DNA of 64,000 nt, from contig JBCDIM010000006.1 of NCBI GenBank assembly GCA_038749105.1, positions 24,945 through 88,944 on the forward strand. The letters run 5' to 3'. Each line of letters opens with the position of its first letter. Within the stretch, counting starts at the first letter, position 1. Under the pieces are notes generated by a model. The model did no database searches. It saw only the letters and a list, made by a program, of their open reading frames with translations, and had not been told where the DNA came from. This document shows positions 34,601 to 43,177 of the stretch, piece by piece. The stretch is from JBCCOW01 sp038749105 (GTDB lineage Bacteria; Planctomycetota; Phycisphaerae; Phycisphaerales; Phycisphaeraceae). A program made the position numbers and the translations under genes.

Positions 34601-35869
34601 ATGCCCGATGTGCGGGTTATGGAGCAAGCCCCCCGACCAGCCAACGAAGCCGAACGGCTCGATGCGCTCCACGACCTGGAACTGCTCGATACCCCCGCCG
34701 AACAGGCCTTCGACGACCTGGTCCACATCGCGACCCAATACTTCGACGTCCCCATCGCCCTGGTCACCCTCGGCGACGCCAACCGCCACTGGTTCAAGGC
34801 CCGCTATGGGCTCGACGTCTGCGAGACCGACCGCGAAAACGCGTTCTGCACCTACACGATCTGCGGCGACGACCTGTTCATCGTCGAAGACGCCAGCCAG
34901 GACGACCGCTTCAAAGACAAGCCCTCGGTCGCACAGGCACCGCACATCCGCTTCTACGCCGGCTGCCCCCTGATCAACCCCGCCGGCTACGCCCTCGGCG
35001 CCCTCTGCCTCGTCGACTACAAGCCCCGCACCCTCGACGAAAAGCAGCAGGACACCCTCCGTGCGTTGGGCCGACAGGTCTCCGCCCAGATCGAACTCCG
35101 CGACGCCCTCCGACGGACCAACGACGCCCAGAACGAGCTTGATCAGTACAGACTTCAGCTCGAACAACTGGTCCGCGAACGCACCGACGAGATCGCCCAG
35201 ACCCGCGAAGAAGTCGTCCACTGCCTCGCCCGTGCGGCTGAGTTCCGTGACGACGACACCGGCAAACACGTCCAGCGTGTCTCCGCCTACGTCAGGCTGA
35301 TCGCCGAACAGATCGGCCTGGCCCCCGAACGCTGCCACGCCATCTCTCTGGCCTCCACCCTCCACGACGTGGGCAAGATCGGCATCCCCGACGCCATCCT
35401 CCTCAAGCCCGGCCGGCTCAGCCCGGAGGAATTCGCCGAGATGCGCCACCACGCCCAACGCGGCTCCTCCATCATCAGCCGGCTCGACACCGTCCGCACC
35501 GCCGACTCCACCGACCACTGCGCCATCGGCAACCGCATCATCGGGCCCTCCCGCTACAACGTCCTCCAACTCGCCGCCTCCATCGCCGAAACCCACCACG
35601 AGAAGTGGGACGGCACCGGCTACCCCCACAACCTCGCCGGCGAAGACATCCCCCTCGAAGGCCGGATCACCGCGGTCGCCGACGTCTTCGACGCCCTCTC
35701 CTCCGAACGCCCCTACAAGCCCGCCTTCCCGCTCGAACAGTGCATCCTGATCCTCCGCGAGTCGGCCGGCACCCACTTCGACCCGCAGCTCATCGACGCC
35801 TTCATCGCCCGCCTGCCCGACGTCATCCAGATCCGTGAAGACCTGCTCGACCAGCCTCAAGCGGCATAG
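34601..35869 (+). CDS. GAF-HD-GYP protein, probable cyclic-di-GMP phosphodiesterase
   Basis: 422 residues (a second ATG at 34619 is equally possible). Residues about 25-165 are a GAF sensor domain ending PLINPAGYALGALCLVDYKPR; a short coiled coil follows (LDQYRLQLEQLVRERTDEIAQTREEV region). Residues about 215-410 are HD-GYP: the metal-binding HD is in STLHDVGKIGIPDAIL, the HHE and GTGYP are in THHEKWDGTGYP, and DVFDALSSERPYK closes the site. All catalytic residues are present, so it should hydrolyse cyclic-di-GMP in response to a GAF-bound signal. It lies between the two pyruvate dehydrogenase E1 genes. Confidence 0.92.
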   Translation: MPDVRVMEQAPRPANEAERLDALHDLELLDTPAEQAFDDLVHIATQYFDVPIALVTLGDANRHWFKARYGLDVCETDRENAFCTYTICGDDLFIVEDASQDDRFKDKPSVAQAPHIRFYAGCPLINPAGYALGALCLVDYKPRTLDEKQQDTLRALGRQVSAQIELRDALRRTNDAQNELDQYRLQLEQLVRERTDEIAQTREEVVHCLARAAEFRDDDTGKHVQRVSAYVRLIAEQIGLAPERCHAISLASTLHDVGKIGIPDAILLKPGRLSPEEFAEMRHHAQRGSSIISRLDTVRTADSTDHCAIGNRIIGPSRYNVLQLAASIAETHHEKWDGTGYPHNLAGEDIPLEGRITAVADVFDALSSERPYKPAFPLEQCILILRESAGTHFDPQLIDAFIARLPDVIQIREDLLDQPQAA

Positions 35870-36047
35870 CCTGGGTGACCTGGCTCAGGGTTTCACATTG
35901 CAAAACGCCTGGTCCTGGCAAAGTCCCTGTCCAAAAACGTCGATGTCTCATATCAGCGGTCGTTGGTGAAACGCGGCCGCTCCGGTGCTCCAGAGCGGCG
36001 TAACCGGCTACCCAAACCCCATTCCGATCCGCATCGCCGATTGCCGC

Positions 36048-36608
36048 ATGATCTCGGCACCTTTCCCACAAGACGAAAGCCTCCGGCTGCTGGCCCTCCA
36101 AAGGTGCCAGCTGCTCGATACCACGCCCGAGACGTTCTTCGACGGGATCGTCAGGCTCGCCGCCGCCCACTTCGCCGTCCCCATCGCCCTGGTCAGCCTC
36201 GTCGACACCGACCGCCAGTGGTTCAAGGCCAAGCACGGGCTCGACGCCGTCGCCTCCTGCCGCGACCACGCGTTCTGCGCCCACGCCATCCTCCAGGACG
36301 ACATCCTCGAAATCCCAGACGCCCGGGAAGACGAACGCTTCCACGACAACCCCTTCGTCACCGACGCCCCCCACATCCGGTTCTACGCCGGCTGCCCCCT
36401 GACCGATGAGAACGGCTACCGCCTCGGGACCCTCTGTCTCATCGACGCCCAGCCCCGCACCCTCAGCGACGATCAACGCACCGCCCTCCGACTCATGGCT
36501 CAGCTGGTCTCGGACCACATCCAAATCCGCGACCTGCTCAACACCTTCGTCGGCGAACCGGCCACCCCGCCCAACCCCTCACCCTTCCCCCTGCCCATCG
36601 AGGGTTAA
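36048..36608 (+). CDS. Stand-alone GAF-domain protein
   Basis: 186 residues from the ATG at 36048. The single domain is clearly paralogous to the GAF of the preceding gene: shared LLDTxxExxFD, PIALVSLVDTDRQWFKAKHGLD, AFCAHAI, PHIRFYAGCPLTDENGYRLGTLCLID and PRTLSDDQ. The C-terminal tail is Pro-rich and lacks any output domain. It may hetero-dimerise with or titrate the GAF-HD-GYP protein. It ends 18 bases before pdhB, close enough for co-transcription with it. Confidence 0.85.
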   Translation: MISAPFPQDESLRLLALQRCQLLDTTPETFFDGIVRLAAAHFAVPIALVSLVDTDRQWFKAKHGLDAVASCRDHAFCAHAILQDDILEIPDAREDERFHDNPFVTDAPHIRFYAGCPLTDENGYRLGTLCLIDAQPRTLSDDQRTALRLMAQLVSDHIQIRDLLNTFVGEPATPPNPSPFPLPIEG

Positions 36609-36626
36609 CGGCCTTATACTCCCGGT

Positions 36627-37670
36627 ATGGTGACGACAGACCGAAAAATCCAGTACCGCGAAGCCCTCAAGCAGGCCATGCAGGAGGAGATGCGGGCCGA
36701 CGACCGCGTCTTCCTGATGGGCGAGGAAGTCGCTGAATACAACGGGGCTTACAAGGTCTCCGAAGGCATGATCGAGGAGTTCGGCCCCCGCCGGATCGTC
36801 GACTCCCCTATCTCCGAGACCGGTTTCGCGGGCCTCGGCGTCGGCGCCGCCATGTACGGGCTCCGCCCCATCATCGAGTTCATGTCCTGGTCCTTCTGCC
36901 TCGTCGCCGCCGACCAGATCATCAACAACGCCCCCAAAATGCTCTACATGTCCGGCGGACAGTTCGGCTGCCCCGCCGTCTTCCGCGGCAACAACGGGGC
37001 CGGCGGCCAGCTCGGGTCCACCCACTCCTGGTCCGTCGAGTCCATGTTCTCCTCCGTGCCCGGCCTCAAGCTCGCCGTCCCCTCCACCCCCCGCGATGCC
37101 AAGGGCCTGCTCAAGGCCGGCATCCAGGACCCCGACCCGTTCTTCAACCTCGAATCCGAACGCATGCTCGGCATGGGTGCCCGCGGCGACAAGGACTTTT
37201 CTAAGTACCTCTCCGACGGCCGCTGGGCTCCTCCCGAGCACGATGACGACTTCGTCATCCCCCTCGGCCAAGCCAACGTGATCAAGCCCGGCACCGACTG
37301 CACCGTCGTCGCCGCCGGCCGACCGGTCCACTTCGCCCTCGAAGCCGCCGAAGCCCTCGAGAAAGACGGCATCGACATCGAGGTCATCGACGTCCGCACC
37401 TACCGGCCGCTCGACACCGAAACCATCGTCAACTCCGTTAAGAAGACCAACTACTGCGTCGTCGTCGACCAGACCTGGCCCTTCGCCTCCGTGGGCTCCG
37501 AGGTCGCCGCCCAGGTCAGCCAGCATTGCTTTGATGATCTGGACAACCACGTCATCCGCGTGAACAACGACGACATCCCGGCCCCATACAACCGCCAGCG
37601 TGAGCAGGACATGCTCCCCAACGGCCGAAAGATCGCCGAGGCCGTCCGCGCCGCGACCTACAACGCCTGA
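36627..37670 (+). CDS. pdhB: Pyruvate dehydrogenase E1 component, beta subunit
   Basis: 347 residues. EALKQAMQEEMRADDRVFLMGEEVAEYNGAYKV holds the catalytic Glu, followed by DSPISETGFAGLGVGAAM, GGQLGSTHS with the active-site His, and a transketolase C-terminal domain from about residue 215 (VIDVRTYRPLD, DQTWPFASVGSE). With PdhA it makes the thiamine-dependent E1 heterotetramer. A strong terminator follows 50 bases later, closing the unit that begins at pdhA or at the GAF gene. Confidence 0.96.
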   Translation: MVTTDRKIQYREALKQAMQEEMRADDRVFLMGEEVAEYNGAYKVSEGMIEEFGPRRIVDSPISETGFAGLGVGAAMYGLRPIIEFMSWSFCLVAADQIINNAPKMLYMSGGQFGCPAVFRGNNGAGGQLGSTHSWSVESMFSSVPGLKLAVPSTPRDAKGLLKAGIQDPDPFFNLESERMLGMGARGDKDFSKYLSDGRWAPPEHDDDFVIPLGQANVIKPGTDCTVVAAGRPVHFALEAAEALEKDGIDIEVIDVRTYRPLDTETIVNSVKKTNYCVVVDQTWPFASVGSEVAAQVSQHCFDDLDNHVIRVNNDDIPAPYNRQREQDMLPNGRKIAEAVRAATYNA

Positions 37671-37717
37671 TTCCGGCAGCGGCCCCGGACGCCAAACCGA
37701 CACAACCTATTTCCATG

Positions 37718-37747
37718 AAACGCCTTATCGCCAGATAAGGCGTTTTT
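37718..37747 (+). terminator. Intrinsic terminator after pdhB
   Basis: A perfect CGCCTTATC/GATAAGGCG stem (extended by flanking AAA/TTT) with a four-base GCCA loop, followed by five T. It lies 47 bases past the pdhB stop. Confidence 0.93.
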
Positions 37748-38083
37748 ATTAGCGATTCAGGCCTAATCCTACGCCAAGGGCTTCTGAATCATGTTCGCGT
37801 CCGGTAAAATCGCGTTGCTCGACGCGGTTGAGTCCGCCATTGCGTGCTCAGCCGCCCTTTTTCTCAGAGTCCTCACGCGCTAGGCGTTACAAACGGACCC
37901 GCGCAAACCCTTTTATTTGAATCACTAACGACATAAAACATCGCTTCACGTCCCCAAGCGCCCGTCGCCAGCCCGTTTCACAGTGTCTTGATTTGCCCCC
38001 GTCGATTCCTGTGGCTCACTTTGAGGGTTAGCTCTTCGACACGGACCCCCATTTAGCCCGCCACGAGATCAGGAGAAAGCAAC
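37748..38083 (+). other. Long leader/promoter region before the PEP-CTERM gene
   Basis: 336 bases without a gene, less GC-rich than its surroundings. It should hold the promoter of the secreted-protein gene at 38084 and a long 5' leader ending in a strong AGGAG at 38071-38075, eight bases before the ATG. No recognised riboswitch, tRNA or convincing -35/-10 pair was found. Confidence 0.5.
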
Positions 38084-38737
38084 ATGATTCGCACCGCCAC
38101 CACCGCCGCCCTCGCCCTCAGCCTCACCGCCGCCGGCTCCGCCTTCGCCGGCACCCACAGCCTCTTCGTCCTCGAGAACGACGGCTACACCTCCTTCGCC
38201 GGGTTCGACTTTACCGTCACCCTCGACGACGCCGGCTCCGACTGGGAAGCCATCATCAATAACGCCTCCACCGACGGCACCTCCGTCACCGGTATCTACT
38301 TCGAGGTCGATATGACCTCTGGCCTCGACTGGGACTGGTCGCAGTACGGCCTCTCCGGCTCCAACGCCGAGATCAACACCTTCGCCGACGACAGCAGCTT
38401 CAGCAGCCCCGCCTTCACCAGCCTCGCCGGCTTCGCAGGCATGTCCGGCACCCCCCTCGACGGGGCCACCGTCAACTTCGATAAGCACGACGACAACGAT
38501 TCGGACCTCTCCGACCTCGACAGCACCATCGGCGACGTCGGCTACCGCATCGTCTACACCGTCAGTGACGGCACCAACTCCGCCGTCCTGATCACCGGCC
38601 TCAGCGGCCACGCCGTCTCCCCCGACATCGTGCCGGTCGCCGTCACCGGGCCGGTCGCCATGCCCACCCCCACGGCCGCCCTCGCCGGGTTCAGCCTCCT
38701 CGGGGCCCTGGTCGCCCGCCGGCGTCGCCACAGCTAA
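38084..38737 (+). CDS. Secreted protein with PEP-CTERM-like sorting tail
   Basis: 217 residues. A signal peptide (AALALSLTAAGSAFAG) is followed by an acidic, Gly/Ser/Asp-rich beta protein with DKHDDNDSDLSDLDS, a possible calcium-binding stretch. The C-terminus is MPTPTAALAG, a hydrophobic helix ending LLGALVA and RRRRHS. PTPTA replaces the standard PEP and matches the PSPTA of the protein at 22743. It has its own strong ribosome-binding site and terminator, so it is a single-gene unit inserted between pdhB and pdhC. The function is unknown; probably cell-surface. Confidence 0.85.
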   Translation: MIRTATTAALALSLTAAGSAFAGTHSLFVLENDGYTSFAGFDFTVTLDDAGSDWEAIINNASTDGTSVTGIYFEVDMTSGLDWDWSQYGLSGSNAEINTFADDSSFSSPAFTSLAGFAGMSGTPLDGATVNFDKHDDNDSDLSDLDSTIGDVGYRIVYTVSDGTNSAVLITGLSGHAVSPDIVPVAVTGPVAMPTPTAALAGFSLLGALVARRRRHS

Positions 38738-38767
38738 GGCTCGCCCTACACCGCTTCCCCCCGCCGA

Positions 38768-38795
38768 GGCCCGGGCTTTTCGCCCGGGCCTTTTT
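38768..38795 (+). terminator. Intrinsic terminator after the PEP-CTERM gene
   Basis: A perfect GGCCCGGGC/GCCCGGGCC stem with a TTTTC loop followed by five T, 30 bases past the stop. Confidence 0.95.
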
Positions 38796-38956
38796 CGTGC
38801 GCCCCTTACCAGCCTCCCTCCCGACAACCGCTGCCCCCTCCCCCTGGGCTACACTCCCTTCCCCGCGTCGCGACGCCTGTCAACGCTCGCACTCCGCCCC
38901 CGGAGCCTGACGCACCGCCACCCCGCCGACCCCGCCGCACGAAAGGCCAGACCACC

Positions 38957-40285
38957 ATGCCCACCCCCATCGAAATGCCACGCCTCTCCGACACCATGGA
39001 AGAGGGCACGCTCGTGACCTGGCACGTCAAGGTCGGCGACACCGTCTCCGCCGGCGACCTCCTCGCCGATGTCGAGACCGACAAAGCCACCATGGAACTC
39101 CAGGCCTTCGAGGACGGCACCATCGCCAAGCTCGCCATCGACGAGGGCAGCACCGTCCCGGTCGGCCAGCCCATCCTCATCCTCGCCGCCGACGGTGAAG
39201 ACCTTGAAGAGGCCGCGAAGATGGACGTCGCCGCAGCAGCCGCTTCCACCGGCTCCAGCGAAACGCCCGCCCCGCCGGTCCCGGACACCTCCACTGTCGA
39301 GACGCCCACCGCGCCGGCCACCCCCTCCGCCCCACCCGCCCCACCCACGCCCGCCGGCCGTGTCCGCATCTCCCCCCTCGCCGCCAAGCTCGCCGAGCAG
39401 CACGGCATCGACGTCAACACCCTCCAGGGCTCGGGGCCCGACGGCCGCATCATCAAGCGCGACGTCCTCCGCGCCGCCGAAGGCGGCACCCCCACGCCGG
39501 CTCCGGCTGCGACCACACCGGCACCGACCCCGGCCGCCGCGCCTGCACCCCCGCCGCCGCCGGTCATGCCCGCCACCCTCGAGTCCAAGACCATCCCCGT
39601 CTCGGGCATGCGGAAGACCATCGCCAAGCGCCTGGTCGAATCCAAGACCACCGTCCCCCACTTCCAGGTCTCCGTCGCCGTCGAGATGGACGCCCTTATG
39701 GACCTGCGCAAGACCATCAACGCCCAGCTCGAACCGCAGGGCATCAAGCTCTCGATCAACGACTTCGTCACCCGCGGCGTCGCCCTCGCCGCCGCCCAGC
39801 ACCCCGCCATCAACAGCAGCTGGACCGGCGACGCCATCCAACAACACGGCACCGTCAACGTCGGCACCGCCATCGCGCTGCCCGAAGACAAGGGCGGCGG
39901 CCTGCTCGTCGCCGTGGTCCGCAATGTCCAGTCCAAGGGCCTGCGTCAGATCTCCGAAGAGATCAAAGCCCTGGCCGGCAAAGCCAAGGGCAAGGGCCTG
40001 CCCCCCGAGGACATGGCCGACTCGACCATCACGATCTCCAACCTCGGCATGCCGCAATACGGCGTCACCCAGTTCTCCGCCATCGTGAACCCGCCCAACG
40101 CCGCCATCATCGCCATCGGCGCCGCCCTCCAGCAGCCCGTCGTGCGGGGCGGCGAGCTGGCCGTCGGCTACGTGATGAACGTCACCCTCTCCGGCGACCA
40201 CCGCGCCATCGACGGCGCCCAGGCCGCCGAGTACCTCAGCACCCTGCGGGGCCTGCTGCAAAACCCCGCCGCCCTGCTGGTGTAA
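38957..40285 (+). CDS. pdhC: Pyruvate dehydrogenase E2 (dihydrolipoamide acetyltransferase)
   Basis: 442 residues. Residues 1-80 are one lipoyl domain with the lipoylated Lys in DVETDKATMEL. A Pro/Ala/Thr-rich linker follows, then the peripheral subunit-binding domain (ISPLAAKLAEQHGIDVNTLQGSGPDGRIIKRDV), a second linker, and the catalytic domain from about residue 210 ending with the active-site GDHRAIDGAQAAEYL. It transfers acetyl from E1 to CoA and forms the complex core. No E3 (lipoamide dehydrogenase) gene is in the window. The FRG gene starts five bases after the stop. Confidence 0.96.
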   Translation: MPTPIEMPRLSDTMEEGTLVTWHVKVGDTVSAGDLLADVETDKATMELQAFEDGTIAKLAIDEGSTVPVGQPILILAADGEDLEEAAKMDVAAAAASTGSSETPAPPVPDTSTVETPTAPATPSAPPAPPTPAGRVRISPLAAKLAEQHGIDVNTLQGSGPDGRIIKRDVLRAAEGGTPTPAPAATTPAPTPAAAPAPPPPPVMPATLESKTIPVSGMRKTIAKRLVESKTTVPHFQVSVAVEMDALMDLRKTINAQLEPQGIKLSINDFVTRGVALAAAQHPAINSSWTGDAIQQHGTVNVGTAIALPEDKGGGLLVAVVRNVQSKGLRQISEEIKALAGKAKGKGLPPEDMADSTITISNLGMPQYGVTQFSAIVNPPNAAIIAIGAALQQPVVRGGELAVGYVMNVTLSGDHRAIDGAQAAEYLSTLRGLLQNPAALLV

Positions 40286-40290
40286 CAAGC

Positions 40291-40998
40291 ATGCCATTCG
40301 GGGTTGAACAAATCGAAAGCTGGCCTGCGTTCAAGAAACGCGTAGGGGATTCGTATACGCAACAAGAGTTGGCTACCCGAAAAGCAGTTTCTTTTCGCGG
40401 TCATGCTGACCGCAATTGGGCGTTAGAACCAACGCTTGTTCGTGCTATGCGGAATAGCATCGGTAGCAATGCTTGGCCCCACACCGGCACCGTCCTGCCG
40501 GAACTGATCGAAGATTTCAAGCAGAACTGTTACGGCATCCGCGCATCAATCGAACATCCCACGGAAGAAGCGGAGTGGGAGTTCCTCGGAAGACACCACG
40601 GACTACCTACGCGAATCCTAGACTGGTCAAGTTCGCCGTATGTTGCGGCTTTTTTTGCCTTAGCGGACAAGTCTTCTGCCGCTTATGCCTGTGTCTGGGT
40701 TTTGAGCCACCGGGATGTCAAGTGGGCCAAGGCTGGACTTGAGATCAAAGAATTCGGTGACACCACCCGATTCAATGTCAGAGCGGTTGAGCAAAGAGGC
40801 GTGTCCATGCGTTGCCTCGAGCCAGAGCTACCTATCGAAATCTCTCTGGAAAATCACCTCATCCGGCTTGATCTCAACCGAAATATGAGAGAGGCAGCGC
40901 TGGTTGATCTGGATGAGATGCTGATTAATCACCGCACACTCTGTAGAGACTTGGACGGTGCCGCAAGGCTCTCTACAATCAGGTTTCAGCTTGATTAA
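40291..40998 (+). CDS. FRG-domain protein
   Basis: 235 residues. The N-terminus carries the FRG motif itself (VSFRGHADRNWALEPTL) and the domain's second signature WEFLGRHHGLPTRILDWSSSPYVAAFFAL. FRG domains are related to ADP-ribosyltransferase-type folds and often occur in mobile or defence-linked genes, but no activity is established. Base composition is clearly lower in GC than the pdh genes and codon use is less biased, suggesting horizontal acquisition. It begins five bases after pdhC, so it may be read from the pdh transcript. A small gene follows after 12 bases. Confidence 0.9.
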   Translation: MPFGVEQIESWPAFKKRVGDSYTQQELATRKAVSFRGHADRNWALEPTLVRAMRNSIGSNAWPHTGTVLPELIEDFKQNCYGIRASIEHPTEEAEWEFLGRHHGLPTRILDWSSSPYVAAFFALADKSSAAYACVWVLSHRDVKWAKAGLEIKEFGDTTRFNVRAVEQRGVSMRCLEPELPIEISLENHLIRLDLNRNMREAALVDLDEMLINHRTLCRDLDGAARLSTIRFQLD

Positions 40999-41010
40999 GG
41001 TGCTTGAGAC

Positions 41011-41298
41011 ATGGTAAGTCAGCCAGAGAACATCTTGGTGCCACCCGCGGAACCTCTTCCAGCAGAAGACTTAGCCCTTGTTGGCTTGTACCAGCAGCTA
41101 GGTATTCCGACAGACCAGCTTCCTTACACGCCTCAGTTCCACGAGCTGACCAAAAGATATGCGGTTCTGTTTAACCAACAAGACAACGACGCTCTGAAGC
41201 ATGAGTTGTTCCGCAAACTCGCGAATCTGCGAAAGGCGGGTCGTCTGCCACGCGTAGCCAAGCCCGTTCCGGCAGGCGACAACCCAATACCCTTCTAA
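41011..41298 (+). CDS. Small protein paired with the FRG gene, unknown
   Basis: 95 residues, acidic at the N-terminus (ILVPPAEPLPAEDLALVG) with a helical C-terminal half containing ELFRKLANLRKAGRLPR and a final PIPF. Base composition matches the FRG gene rather than the surroundings, so the two were probably acquired together. The size and order suggest an accessory or antidote protein to the FRG protein, but nothing in the sequence proves this. It is convergent with the next gene. Confidence 0.7.
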   Translation: MVSQPENILVPPAEPLPAEDLALVGLYQQLGIPTDQLPYTPQFHELTKRYAVLFNQQDNDALKHELFRKLANLRKAGRLPRVAKPVPAGDNPIPF

Positions 41299-41308
41299 CT
41301 GCTCCCGC

Positions 41309-42298
41309 TTACTCGACCGGCACGCCGACCAGCACCGCGTCCATCCCGGAGCGGGGCGTGTCGTGCAACAGGCCCAGTTCCTCGACCGTGGCCCCCGCGA
41401 CGAGCTGGTAGTTGTCCCGCCGGTAGGTCTCGCGGTCTTGCAGGCGGAGCTGAAGGTCGATGCCTTCGGGCCGGAGTGTGAAGTCGACCAGCCGGGCGCG
41501 GACGCCGTGCTCGAGCTTGAGCACCGGGCGGAACTCGACGCGCTCGAGCGTCTCGAGCCATTCGCCGATCTGCCGGGCCCGGTCGCCACCCCGGCCTTCC
41601 AGGTAACCGCCCACGCCATCGACCGGCAGCGGCAGCTCCCCGGCCCGCAGCTGAGAGACCGACAACTCCGCCATCCCCGTGCCCAAGAGCCGGAGGTCCA
41701 TCGCCCCGGAGAACGTCTGGGTATACCGCGGCATCTCGAGCGTGAACGCCAGGTGAAGCCGGCCCCGCACCACCGCCACGATCGGCCGTGTCACGCCCGA
41801 CGGGCGGATATAGCCCCGCTGCTGCATCCATTCGTCTATGTGCCGAGCCACCAACGCCGCCAGCTCGGCGTTATCCAGCGACAGCTCTTGGAGAGCATCG
41901 ACCCGCAGCTCGCGGGCCAGTGCGGCCGGCCCACCGGCTTCGTGCTCCACCGCCCCGGTGACCATCAGTTCCAGCTCATCCCGCATCTGCTCCCGCCCGT
42001 CCGGGCCCGCCACAGCCGTCAGCTCACCCGATGCCGGCTCGGCAGCACCCGAGGCCGACGTATTCCCGTAAGCGGACTGGACCAGCGCGGCCAACTTGTC
42101 GTCGAGCGCCCGCTCCGCCGACGCCCGCTCTTCAGCAGAGCTTGCCAGATAGTCCGAGTAAAACCGCGGAGTCGATTGCGTCGCCCACCACAGCCCAGTG
42201 ACCGCGAGCCCACTGAGCACGAACCCGCAGACGCCGCCCCAGACCAACCGACGACGCCACCGACCCGCACCGGTTCCCTGATCTTTGCCTCTCTCCAT
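41309..42298 (-). CDS. Single-pass membrane protein, unknown
   Basis: 329 residues. A basic N-terminus precedes one membrane helix (about residues 17-40, LVWGGVCGFVLSGLAVTGLWWA); the remaining 290 residues would be outside the cytoplasm. They contain helical stretches (ELAALVARHIDEWMQQRGYI) and beta-rich segments (GRLHLAFTLEMPRY, LVDFTLRPEGIDLQLRL). The architecture resembles a LolA- or SRPBCC-less periplasmic scaffold, but I do not recognise the family. It stands alone. Confidence 0.7.
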   Translation of the reverse strand: MERGKDQGTGAGRWRRRLVWGGVCGFVLSGLAVTGLWWATQSTPRFYSDYLASSAEERASAERALDDKLAALVQSAYGNTSASGAAEPASGELTAVAGPDGREQMRDELELMVTGAVEHEAGGPAALARELRVDALQELSLDNAELAALVARHIDEWMQQRGYIRPSGVTRPIVAVVRGRLHLAFTLEMPRYTQTFSGAMDLRLLGTGMAELSVSQLRAGELPLPVDGVGGYLEGRGGDRARQIGEWLETLERVEFRPVLKLEHGVRARLVDFTLRPEGIDLQLRLQDRETYRRDNYQLVAGATVEELGLLHDTPRSGMDAVLVGVPVE

Positions 42299-42433
42299 AC
42301 CCCGCCCATCGGGCAGGCCTGGATCACAGACCCGTCAAACCCCACAGACACCACCTCGATCACCCCGAAGGGGATCGGCTTGGCACACCTTTAACGCCTC
42401 TAACGCCTGTAACCGACTGACTCAGGACCCGCC

Positions 42434-43021
42434 TCAGCCGTCGGCCTTGGCCGCTTTGACGCCTTCACGCAGCCACGCCGCGAACGCGGCTTCCAGGTCA
42501 TCCTGGCTCGGATCGAAACGGTAACGCGACACCTGCTCGCCCGCCGCGCTGAACAGATACATGTCGGGGATGAACTCAACGCCCAGCTTCTGGATCAGCC
42601 GGACCTCCGCCTCCCTGCCCTTGTCTTGCAGCGTGTCCACATCGATCAGCACCGGCACGGTCTCGGCCTTGATCAGCGCGTCCGTCGCCGCCTGGGTCAG
42701 CACCTCGGCCTTGAACATCTTGCACGGCGGGCACCAGTCGGCGCTGAAGTACACCAGGATCGGCTTGCCCTGTTCTTTGGCCGACGCAAACGCCGGCTCC
42801 AGCGACCCCTGCCAGCCCTCCAGCCCGCCCTTCTGCCCCGCCTCGGCACCGCCCGCCGACGCATCGCCGGCCGCGTAGTTCACCAGAGACCAGGCCCCCA
42901 CCCCGACCAGCACAAACACCAGCGGCCAGACCACCCGCGAGCTCAGGCTCGACCGCGGCGGCACCGCCATCGCTTGCTCGCCGCTCTTCATCCCGCCGTC
43001 GTTTTCGTTGTGGTGTGCCAT
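42434..43021 (-). CDS. Membrane-anchored thioredoxin-family protein
   Basis: 195 residues with GAAGGA before the ATG. One N-terminal membrane anchor (about residues 30-50) is followed by a periplasmic thioredoxin domain with YFSADWCPPCKMF as the active site and EFIPDMYLF as the cis-Pro loop. The CPPC motif and preceding Trp resemble DsbD C-terminal and DUF953-like thiol:disulfide reductases. It probably reduces or isomerises disulfides in exported proteins. No cytochrome c maturation gene is adjacent. Confidence 0.9.
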   Translation of the reverse strand: MAHHNENDGGMKSGEQAMAVPPRSSLSSRVVWPLVFVLVGVGAWSLVNYAAGDASAGGAEAGQKGGLEGWQGSLEPAFASAKEQGKPILVYFSADWCPPCKMFKAEVLTQAATDALIKAETVPVLIDVDTLQDKGREAEVRLIQKLGVEFIPDMYLFSAAGEQVSRYRFDPSQDDLEAAFAAWLREGVKAAKADG

Positions 43022-43177
43022 GGTGGTTCCTTCGTCTGGAAAGTGCTGATTGATCGACCCGCAACCCTACTGGTCTACAGTAGCCGACGATGGGGGAAAA
43101 ACCCGGTCCTGATCCTAAATATTCCCGGCAGGGGCAAGACGGGCGACGCATCGGCAGGCACCGGACACGACCGCGTC

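Noticed and set aside
34562..35860. 432-residue frame opposite the GAF-HD-GYP gene
   Set aside because: Composition (Gly/Val/Asp-rich) is an antisense shadow; the sense strand has complete catalytic motifs.
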